From Meghimatium bilineatum (lineage: Eukaryota; Mollusca; Gastropoda; Stylommatophora; Philomycidae), in assembly GCA_034231615.1 (NCBI GenBank), contig CM067299.1, forward strand, positions 13,941,863-14,005,862: DNA of 64,000 nt, in the 5' to 3' direction. How positions within the stretch are numbered: the stretch's first letter is position 1; the number at the start of each line of letters is the position of its first letter. The notes beneath the pieces are model-generated. The model ran no database searches. It was given only the letters and a program-made list of their open reading frames with translations, and had not been told where the DNA came from. Shown here piece by piece: positions 55,690 through 64,000 of the stretch. The translations under genes were made by a program, and so were the position numbers.

Positions 55690-56939
55690 TTCTACTAATT
55701 GTATTTAACCTGTAGCAATCCAGATAAAAATTATGCAACTTCCTCTGGAACCCTGCCATTTTTTATGATGTCTGGATTTTCTGGAAGTTTTTGCTTTTTT
55801 GGCATAACTTTTTTATTATTGATTTGTTTCAAATTCAGAGATAATAGAGATACGTGGATGCTGGATATGGTGGTGTTGTTTGTTTGTGTGTGTCAGTGTT
55901 ATGTGGACAACCAACATGGACAATGATAACAATGACAAAAACATACGCACATAAAGGACTTAAGGGTATAGTGTTAATCCATATCTGTAGCGGCAAATAA
56001 CAATGTCAATCTATACATCTTGTCAACCATCTTTGTCAACTGATTATTAACTAATCAATCATATATATACAATAATATAGTAACACTCAGAAGCCTTCAA
56101 AATCTTTGTGTAAAATCAGCATCCATGAAGAATTAACGAACAATGGTTTCACTGAAGTTACCGGTAGGTCTGTACAGTATGGCTTGCAAAGGTGATGAGG
56201 TTGAATAAATTATGACAGGGTATTTATATTGCCACGAAAAATTCAGGGACAACTACTCTAACAAATAGATATTATAAAAGCATGGTGGGAAGTAGTCAGG
56301 GGTGATTGTTGCCCATGATTAAAAATGGCTACCTCAATGGTGACATTTGTCAACATCGGGTGTCTATGGAAAGAGTAAAAATGCCCACATCGAGCTGCTA
56401 CAGGTTAACATAACATGTGCATTTTAATATTATAGTTTGTCAAAACAGTTTTTTTCAAATTATTATTTATTAATTATCATGTTAATATGAGGGTTCCATT
56501 TCTATGTTCAGTACACATTAGCGTAGGCATGTCATATAATATTATCTTCTTATCCCCTCAGAGCTGACTTATTCCAAGTAATGATATGAGATTATTTAAT
56601 ATTTTCTCTTATCATTATCTTGTCACTGTTTCCATCAAAGTTTTTCTGTTATGAAAGTGTGCTGTGGTCCTACTCTTCTGAAAATGCATAAGTATTGTTT
56701 TTGGAATAGTGTCTTAGACAAGATTTGTGCATTATTGTCAATAATATAAATAATTGCATTATCTATATTTCATGACAAGATTGTTCATATATAAATAACT
56801 TCATTAACTGTATATATTATATTATTGTTAGTGTATAAATAATTTCCAGTTTAGTAACTATAACCCTTTTTATTTTTAAAAACAATTCTGAATCAGATAG
56901 TAAGAAGTTGTCTACCCTGGTGTAAAAATAAATATCACT
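55690..56939. other. no gene seen
   Basis: The frame at 55699-55926 (75 codons) is hydrophobic and low in support. Otherwise AT-rich DNA. Confidence 0.4.
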
Positions 56940-58001
56940 CGCTGTCATCAAGTCACAGCCATTATTGATATTGCATGTGTCCCCCAGCAGCATCAGAGTG
57001 TTGGAAAAAAATGTTTGAGGTATGGTGTTCTGCAATGAGTACTCGCTTGAGATCATTCACATAGTTAATGTGTTGCTGTCTGGCCCTTCTATTTAGTTCA
57101 TCCCAAGCGTGTTCAGTCGGCTCACGTCAGAAGCATTTGCAGGCTAATCTAGTACAAGAAACAGTTGCAGGGCTAAGAAATTCCTGGTTACATTAGCAGT
57201 GTGAGGCCTAGAGTTGCAGTGATGAAAGATCCCCATAACGTGGTGATTGCGAAAGAAAGTCGCAACAATAGGTAGCAGTACTTGATTAACATAGAAATCA
57301 GGGGTTTATGCGTTCACTGTGAAAACATGAAGGAGAGTACAGTGCTCATAGGAGAATCCACTCCAGACACCTATACTTCCTCCTCCATTACTGTTTTGCT
57401 GGTCTATACACACATCAGTATATCTTTCTCCAGGATGATGCCAGACTCGATTTCTCCTATCAACAAATAAGAGATTAAAATGACTTTCATCAGAGAATAT
57501 CGTTATCTCCATTCTGCCTTTGCACAAGGAAATATTTTGTTGGGCCCCAGCCCATATGTTGGTCTTTGGTGTCTAGTTATGATAGGAACAATGTTAAGAC
57601 TCCTATTTTTAAGCCAGAGAAGGGAAGTCTTTGCAAGCCAGAGAAGAGAAGTCTTTGCAAGCCAGAGAAGGGAAGTCTTTGCAAGCCAGAGAAGAGAAGT
57701 CCTTGCAAGCCAGAGAAGGTGGCACAGTGTTTGTGCTAATAAGCCCCCAGTGTCATGTATGTGAGCTGATTTTTCAGTAACTGTTTGGAAGCAGTTGCAT
57801 AGATGTATCAGTACAATATGACGAACTTGAGCTAGTGTTGTAACACAAGGTTCACCAGGTCTGGTACAATCATCTGTGGTACCTGTCACCAGAAATTGTT
57901 GGTGCAGCTTTACTATGTTTACTGGTCGCAATTGAAACGTATGGCAATTCCACTGATAAGTATACAGCAGCTTGCCATCACTCTTCTGTCAGTCGAGGCA
58001 T
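56940..58001 (-). pseudogene. Tc1-like transposase, decayed
   Basis: The reverse strand starts MPRLTEE-stop-WQAAVYLS at 58001. In shifting frames it continues LHQQFLVTGTTDDCTRPGEP, CVTTLAQVRHIVLIHLCNCF, an expanded repeat (57718-57613), then ITIFSDESHFNLLFVDRRNR and HHPGERYTDVCIDQQNSNGG and GSIGVWSGFS. Later parts are NSRPHTANVTRNFLA and DELNRRARQQHINYVNDLKR. The first catalytic Asp is kept (FSDES). The second lies at HHCNSRPHTA, where QQDNARPHTA is usual, so it is lost. The DLxPIEH Glu is also lost. Confidence 0.85.
57613..57718 (-). repeat. 24-bp tandem repeat inside the Tc1 frame
   Basis: Units start at 57613, 57637, 57661, 57685 and 57709 (GCCAGAGAAGGGAAGTCTTT then GCAA). On the reverse strand each encodes LLWLAKTS, so the frame 57931-57503 stays open. 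Confidence 0.95.
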
Positions 58002-58310
58002 GAAAAACAGTAACAGGCCTTCTTTCAGTGAAAACTAGATAATTTATTTTACTCTCATAAAGTTTGTGTGTGCCAAATGTCTACTTGTTTTGACTTTTAA
58101 TAAAGTCATAATTAATTTATTTGCTGTTTTGCACATGAAGCACACAGAACTGTGAAGGAATATCACATCAACAAAACAATTCAACTGCACAAGCATCATT
58201 ACTTGCATGTGTTCTGTGTTGACAAATCACACGCGTACATAAACAATTTAAGCATGAAAACAAATGTTATCAATGCGATTTTAGTGTATCCTAGTATATA
58301 ACAATTTCTA

Positions 58311-58589
58311 CAATTATCAGATTGGTCACCAAGGGTATTAACAATTATCAGATTGGTCACCAAGGGTATTAACAATTATCAGATTGGTCACCAAGGGTAT
58401 TAACAATTATCAGATTGGTCACCAAGGGTATTAACAATTATCAGATTGGTCACCAAGGGTATTAACAATTATCAGATTGGTCACCAAGGGTATTAACAAT
58501 TATCAGATTGGTCACCAAGGGTATTAACAATTATCAGATTGGTCACCAAGGGTATTAACAATTATCAGATTGGTCACCAAGGGTATTAA
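58311..58589. repeat. 31-bp minisatellite, 9 copies
   Basis: ATTGGTCACCAAGGGTATTA then ACAATTATCAG repeats exactly every 31 bp from 58321 to 58569. The units are essentially identical, implying very recent expansion or collapse-prone assembly. Confidence 0.97.
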
Positions 58590-59602
58590 CGAGTGGTGTT
58601 TTATATTGTCTTACCAACACTATATTCAGCAAACCAAATTTATATACATGTGAGATTTGACCATACTCAAAATAATGCGACAAAACTCTTGCTGTAGAGA
58701 ATGCTTTACAAATGTATAAATAATTAAAGCATAGTCTGTGTGAAACTTTTGTTTTCAAATATTGTTGAATTTTTAGACACTTCTTTGTCAGTGCAACATG
58801 GATGACACAATTGTCTGTGCATCTTTGAACTTGTTTACGTGAGTTAGAATTATGAGATCGTCCTACTAACCTCTCTGTCACAGAGAATGCTTGGTCTATA
58901 ATATCAGTAGTTTCTAGGAAACTCAAAAGTGGTGTGTCCATCCAGTATCCAGTAAGCTATAGAAACTTCCAATGTGCTGAAAGATGAGAAGTTATATGTG
59001 TATCAATAATGTGGCTGTGAATTATATATCAGAATTAAACATTTTATTCATCTCCACACACCACATAGATGCAGCAGCACAAGTCTGAAACAGTTAATCA
59101 ACCTGACCTGTGATGGACAGCTATTAATGTTAATCAACTGTCAAGCTATTTATATATATTTATGGTGTGTTTGCAAATATTTAACATTTGTGATGTGTTA
59201 ATATACTATCTAAATGTTTAAAATAACTAAGCTTATGTTTAATTTTTTCCCAATGTACTCAAAACATGTATGTTCAATGATCAAGTTGCTGGACAACTGA
59301 ATGATTTACATAGATACATATATATTACTCTTATATTGTGTTGTTTACAATATATATATTTTTTATTTATAAATTCTTCATTCATATTGTGCTTCCTGTT
59401 TTAAAAAGATGACATTAAATCACAAGATAAGTAAACATCAAAAGACTAAATTTGTGTTTAAACTTAAAGATATGTCAGAAACACAGGGCAACAAAACAAG
59501 AAATGAAGTAGTCTCTAATAATAAATCTAAATGAAGGTCTGACAGGTTTTATATAATTAATATTTTGTCATTTATTTTAAAATTTAATAAATTTGTGAGC
59601 AG
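58590..59602. other. unassigned; one reverse frame of 128 codons
   Basis: The reverse frame 58941-58555 (starting MDTPLLSFLETTDIIDQAFS) is the longest unexplained frame here, but its C-terminus runs into the 31-bp array and I see no domain. On the + strand, 59408-59536 is a Lys-rich 42-codon frame. Confidence 0.35.
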
Positions 59603-59803
59603 TTACAACCAGGCAATCTATCATGGTCTCAAAAGTTTAACCCCAACATACCAGAGTTTATCTGCTCAATTATTATGCTTTATCCAACTCTGCATAATGG
59701 AAGACATCCAATTTCCAAGAACCAGTGATCTAGACTTTCAGGAAATCAGAGTTCTATGGAAGGATAACATTGGACAATTTCTAAAAAAATCAATTAATAA
59801 AAG
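59603..59803 (+). CDS. possible internal exon of an unknown gene
   Basis: A 201-bp open segment lies between an acceptor (AATTTGTGAGCAG) and a good donor (AAAAG/GTAAAA), with the same phase at both ends, so it could be a cassette exon. It encodes YNQAIYHGLKSLTPTYQSLS, AQLLCFIQLCIMEDIQFPRT and SDLDFQEIRVLWKDNIGQFL. I see no repeat similarity and no recognised family. Partner exons were not found. Confidence 0.4.
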
Positions 59804-59869
59804 GTAAAACTATATGAAAATAGTACTTATATAGAAGGCAGGTGATGAAGTTTTACTGAATGAAAACTA

Positions 59870-60380
59870 ACACACTATCACTATCGGAAACTCACGTGAA
59901 ATAATACACACAACGGAAAACAAGCAAAATCATACAAATAACAATACACATGACATAATCAGCATTTCAACCAAAAGGTCTTTATTAAAGATACACACAA
60001 ATCATCAAAAGATGACGAATAGAAATAATCACAACACACAAACGTGTCTAACCGAAATATAGAAGTGAGGTGCCGGAAAGACAGGAAGTACATAAAAACA
60101 TAAATATAGGTGGAAATGAAACAAACAACAATATGATGGAACAAAATGAATAAAGACCACACCAACCGAGAACTAGACAAAAGAGTGGTTGAAATTTAGT
60201 ATAAAAGACTTGAATACCCAACTAAAAAATAAGACAATTTTTTAGAGCTTACATAGATCTATTATCAGTGATGCAAGATCTGATGGCAGTGACCTGAATA
60301 TCAAGAGTGCCATGATGGCCATCACCATTGAAGTGTGTGTCAACAGGAGTAGTACACAGATTTCAACATTATTTTAACTG
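59870..60380 (-). mobile_element. Penelope-like element 3' part
   Basis: The reverse strand reads VDTHFNGDGHHGTLDIQVTA, then IRSCITD (about 60340-60265), the end of the GIY-YIG domain. The 3' untranslated block with TTAATAAAGACCTTTTGGTT and GAAATGCTG follows. It is diverged and 5'-truncated. Confidence 0.8.
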
Positions 60381-60411
60381 TGTACATGGTTGTTTGTGTA
60401 TATGTCTGTTC

Positions 60412-60885
60412 TTTTAGTGCTCCCTTCTTTGATAGTCTGCTTTGTCATTGCCAAGTGAGTTTGAGTGGCCAGGAATCCACTGCATAACAATGCTGACTTC
60501 ATAATATTTAAGCAGCTGGTTGGCATGGTGATATATTTCAACTAGCTCAGGTTTACAATGTCTATCACATTCTAGTACTAGAAGAGCGGACATAGAGTCT
60601 GTAAAAATCACAATGTTTTGAACTATTGATTGATAGTCATCACATATGGTTTTCAGGTGGTACAAGGCAACGTCTAGTGCTGTTATTTCAGCTTCTTAAT
60701 TAGAACATATCTCCCCACAGGCATCAAATAACTAATCAGATCTTTTGTCTAGATATTCTATATAGACACCATAACCTGCTTTGATGGTGGCTTTGAAAGC
60801 AGACCATTCAGTTTAGACATGAATCCATTGTTCTGGGTAGGTGTCTATTGTTTTCTGTGTTGCTTTCATAAGACTTACTGGGTCA
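60412..60885 (-). mobile_element. LINE RNase H domain, decayed
   Basis: The reverse strand shows the whole fold: QWIHV-stop-TEWSAFKATIKAGYG (the YTDGSA motif has lost its Asp to Glu), then EAEITALDVALYHLKT (catalytic Glu). IVIFTDSMSALLVLE (catalytic Asp) and VSIVMQWIPGHSNSLGNDKA (last Asp follows) complete it. Three stops lie upstream. It directly abuts the Penelope-like fragment. Confidence 0.85.
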
Positions 60886-61135
60886 AAACTTTTCGTTGCA
60901 TTTATTAAATTCATGAACCATTTCAGAATCCAGTAATTCTGACTTCAAAGAATTTTAATGACTTTTCGTACCTTTCGTAAGTATTTTTTCCTTATTACCA
61001 TTATTTGATTGTATTCTGCTATTGTTTTTGTATTTCTACTGGTAATTTTGTATTTAAATTTTATTGAGCTCATATATAAGCCATCAATAGCAGGGAAAAA
61101 AAATGTATCCGCTTATATTCTGAAATATACGGTAT

Positions 61136-61231
61136 ATCATCTATTGACATCCATGTGACATCATCTATTGACATCCATGTGACATCATCTATTGACATCC
61201 ATGTGACATCATCTATTGACATCCATGTGTA
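61136..61231. repeat. 24-bp tandem repeat, 4 copies
   Basis: CATCATCTATTGACATCCAT then GTGA is repeated four times with no visible change. Confidence 0.95.
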
Positions 61232-61639
61232 TGTACATGATTTATATGCATTTTTTTAATTCAAATAGTTCTCAGAATTTATTGCTTTTGCTTATATATT
61301 GAAGATAAACTATTATAAATTTTTGGTGTCAGCAGCAGACTTGAGACTTTAACTTCCCTGTGGTAATTTACGTCTCTAAAATACAACTTGCACTTGCACC
61401 CCTAACTTATCTCAGAAGCCATGGTTTCATAGCCAGAACAAATTATCTCACAAATATATTTTGTGGTTGGGTTACATAAGTTCAGATATTATATTATATG
61501 ATCTTATTTGACTACGGATGTATAGTTTAATGAATTTGACATTAATATCAACTTTATGAAGGGATTTCTGTAACCAAAGGTGTAAATAAGATCATTTAGC
61601 TATTTTTTGCTTATTTTCCTGTATTATATTATTCTTATT
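61232..61639. other. no gene seen
   Basis: AT-rich DNA. Confidence 0.4.
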
Positions 61640-61895
61640 TTGCATTCATTTTCAAACCTTTGTAGATAAGCAGGATGAAGTCTTGAGAACGGAATGTGTT
61701 GTGACATTGTTTACAGCTTTGCTGTAATATATGCACCTTTCTGCCTGACACATCTGACTTCTGGGTCTCTTTGGCCCTCTATATGATGCGGCAGCCAACT
61801 TCACCCAATATCTTTCTTAGTCACCTATTACAATGCATGGAAGATAAACTGTGTTGCTATTCTTTGCTCCCCTTTTGACCTTGGAAACACGTGTT
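61640..61895 (-). mobile_element. SINE-B
   Basis: TTGCATTCATTTTCAAACCT, AAGCAGGATGAAGTCTTGAG, CTGCCTGACACATCTGACTT and ATTCTTTGCTCCCCTTTTGA follow the SINE-B order of 51120-51400. Confidence 0.8.
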
Positions 61896-61914
61896 TCTAT
61901 AAAGGGAGTTGTAG

Positions 61915-62092
61915 TTGTGCTGTGTCTATGTACACTAGCTGTCTAGTCCAGTGAGAGAAGTTGTATTGTGTCTATATACACTAGCTGTCTAGTCCAGTAA
62001 GAGGAGTTTTATAGTGTCTATATACACTAGCTGCCTATTTCAGTGAGAGGAGTTGTGCTGTATCTATGTACACTAGTTGCCTAGTCCAGTGA
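61915..62092. repeat. 46-bp tandem repeat, 4 copies
   Basis: CTAGCTGTCTAGTCCAGTGA recurs at 61935, 61981, 62027 and 62073 with several substitutions. The array starts just after the SINE-B copy. Confidence 0.92.
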
Positions 62093-62594
62093 TTTAGCTT
62101 GTATGCCCTTGTTGAGTAGTAGCCCTTGCCACGAAACAGTTCCAGAGTTCATCCAGCGTCAGAAAATAGCTCCTTGGCCCCACCAAAAATGTAGGCAGTC
62201 AGCTTGTTGCTGATCACGTGATGCCTAGTTTCACACAGAAAAATGCAAGGCCTAACACAGAATCTGGAAAAATACTTTATTTTTTATGATGATGATGTTC
62301 CTCCTTCTTTAAGTTACAATAAGCATGGCATCAAAAGATCAATTAAGTTTGGTGTTTGTGAGTTTGCAGATAGTTGAGATAGCTCCAAGTATGTTCTTGA
62401 AAACTTGTTGCTGTGTAAATAGAAATGAAATAGCTTTGAGATGAGGGAAAGATGTCTGACTTCTTTAATTTTTATCTTTTGAATTTCCAATGTGTTCTCT
62501 TTTCAAAATTGTTAATAACCTCCACTCATCTGGCTATGCCAGACTGGATGTTCAAGAGTTGTGGTTTCCAAAGAGGTGAAACTTGGGACTGGGT
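62093..62594. other. no gene seen
   Basis: The block at about 62285-62370 (TGATGATGATGTTCCTCCTT ... TTTGTGAGTTTGCAGATAGT) resembles 1120-1245, so another dispersed repeat is present. Confidence 0.45.
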
Positions 62595-63195
62595 AATGAA
62601 GCTTTGCTAATCACTGAAAACAAGCACAAATCGATATTTTTGTTACACAATTTCTCATATTAAGAACACAATTTTTTAAACTATGAATAAGAACCACACT
62701 ATTGATGTTCACGATCACATGACAGGGCTAAATATAAATATAACCCTGAAGAGTTACAATAGATGAAACAATAAAAACTGAAAATACACAAAACGCACCC
62801 AAGTGTCGATGAAACAAAATAAACAGAAATGACAGAACAATAGGATATCATCCATACCACTGACAGGCATTGATCCCAATGTGTTCAATCATGTCAAATT
62901 TATATATATATATATATATACATGCACATATAAGTTCTCATTGCGAGACAGGTCATCTAAGAAGCATGACATGGTCACCACATGAATATCATGGACACCC
63001 CAATGGCCATTGAAGTGGTCATCAACAGGAGTATCGGTCTGCAGACCTCCTTCTAGTCTAACCTATGTACGTCACAGTGCAACAATTGCAGATGATGTTG
63101 CGGGACACATACGAAACTCTCTTCGATGGTGAAAGTGACTTTGGAGAATGTGACAACCAGTCTGGGTGATATAGGCACAGGTGTAGTATTTACTA
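62595..63195 (-). mobile_element. Penelope-like element 3' part
   Basis: The reverse strand covers the linker and GIY-YIG region (KVTFTIEESFVCVP at about 63130, then ATTFNGHWGVHDIHVVTMSC in mixed frames). The FDMIEHIGINACQ-type ending and the 3' block to about 62595 follow. The GATAAAGG motif is largely degraded here. Confidence 0.75.
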
Positions 63196-63329
63196 CTGTA
63201 ACTACATACAGCAATAACTTATTTTCTCCATCAATCCTGTATGTCTGTGACCAATTATGAATAAAGCTTCTTCACATTGGCTGAGTGGTGCACAGAGCTT
63301 CTCAGATGGTTACGGTACGAGGTTCATTT

Positions 63330-63545
63330 TCTTCTTCTGCGTTCATTCTCGTGCTCCTGCAAAGTAGCAAGACATAGTCTGGAGAACGGAATGTGTTGTA
63401 TCATAGTTTAGCTTAGCTGCACCTTTCACCTAACACATCCAACTTCAGCATGGCTTCTAGGTCACTTTGCCATAATATGGGATGGAACAGCCTACTTCAC
63501 CTGATAACCTGCTTATTTGTCTCTTATGACATACATTGAATGGAG
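63330..63545 (-). mobile_element. SINE-B
   Basis: CTTCTTCTGCGTTCATTCTC, AAAGTAGCAAGACATAGTCT, GGAGAACGGAATGTGTTGTA and CCAACTTCAGCATGGCTTCT. The last part is truncated. Confidence 0.8.
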
Positions 63546-64000
63546 ATTTAGATTGTTGCAGCTACTCTACAATTTTTCTCTTAGAATCTTTTGCTAGGGA
63601 TACTGTTTATCTGTCTCTCAGTTCATGTTAGGAAAGATCCAAAACTGCCAATTTAAGTAAAATGTATATGTAGGTTTGATATCCAACCACTTGAATCTTA
63701 CTGCCCTGGACCTATGAGAATTCAGGGTTGTGAAAAAACATAGAGGCAGTTATACAAGATATCAATAGTCACTGATTAGTACAGTGGAATTCATTTATAA
63801 TAATTTGGTCCAGGTTTATGAAATATGTATGTAATAACAGTCATTCACTATGTACAGTACAAAAAATATAAAATAAATATAATTGGTGATTTTTTTGAAA
63901 GTGTTGTTATATACGGAAATTTGTTATAAAAAGATGCGCTAAGAAGGATTTCACTGTATTGTGAGAATAAATGGTTTTAAAGAAAAAATCACCGAAGACG
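63546..64000. other. no gene seen
   Basis: This is AT-rich DNA to the end of the window, with no feature recognised. Confidence 0.4.

Noticed and set aside
58311-58589. 31-bp repeats considered as a CRISPR array
   Set aside because: The units abut directly with no spacer and no cas-like genes are present.
58555-58941. 128-codon reverse frame as a gene
   Set aside because: Its C-terminus is made of the 31-bp array, there are no splice or domain signals, and frames of this length are expected occasionally by chance. I left it as unassigned.

Overview
This window looks like intergenic and intronic DNA from an invertebrate animal nuclear genome. It is AT-rich, has no operon-like layout, and has a multi-exon gene with GT-AG introns. 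It is packed with decayed non-LTR retrotransposons, tRNA-derived SINEs, Penelope-like elements, Tc1/mariner relatives, a Helitron fragment and minisatellites. The repertoire (LINE C-termini with REHKTN or GRP.KRW motifs, GAA-tailed SINEs, Penelope-like elements) fits a lophotrochozoan, perhaps a mollusc such as a cephalopod. That assignment is inference and of low confidence.

The one gene I can name is an ARL15-like small GTPase on the + strand, with four coding exons at 29417-29561, 31193-31252, 33445-33653 and 38573-38758. All junctions are GT-AG and in phase (1, 1, 0). Together they cover the protein except for a short N-terminal exon that I could not find. As in vertebrate ARL15, the switch-II glutamine is missing. 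On the opposite strand, converging on ARL15, 40785-41023 has the features of a real terminal exon of a gene I do not recognise. Weaker coding candidates lie at 59603-59803 and, inside ARL15 intron 2, at 32355-32495.

Region by region: 0-29 kb is a repeat graveyard. It holds several LINE families (named A-G here), SINE families, a Helitron N-terminal segment with an in-frame 39-bp repeat, a 38-bp minisatellite, piggyBac-like MITEs and a LINE reverse transcriptase with a C-terminal zinc finger. The ARL15 introns (29.5-38.6 kb) carry nested repeats, including a head-to-head pair of Penelope-like copies bounded by a 15-bp direct repeat. From 39 to 53 kb there are more LINE and SINE copies and a mariner pseudogene split by a 112-bp hAT-like MITE. 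At 53.1-55.5 kb lies a complete Tc1/mariner-superfamily element with perfect 32-bp terminal inverted repeats, a TA duplication and a DD83E transposase (Sailor-like), broken by one stop and one frameshift. From 56.9 to 64 kb there are a Tc1 pseudogene with an in-frame 24-bp repeat, further minisatellites, two more Penelope-like 3' ends, RNase H remnants and SINEs.

I found no bacterial-type system, CRISPR array, rRNA or convincing functional tRNA gene. The most interesting content is the nested transposon architecture, a conserved hammerhead-like motif at the Penelope-like 3' ends, a LINE/SINE pair sharing a 3' tail, and the unidentified exons.
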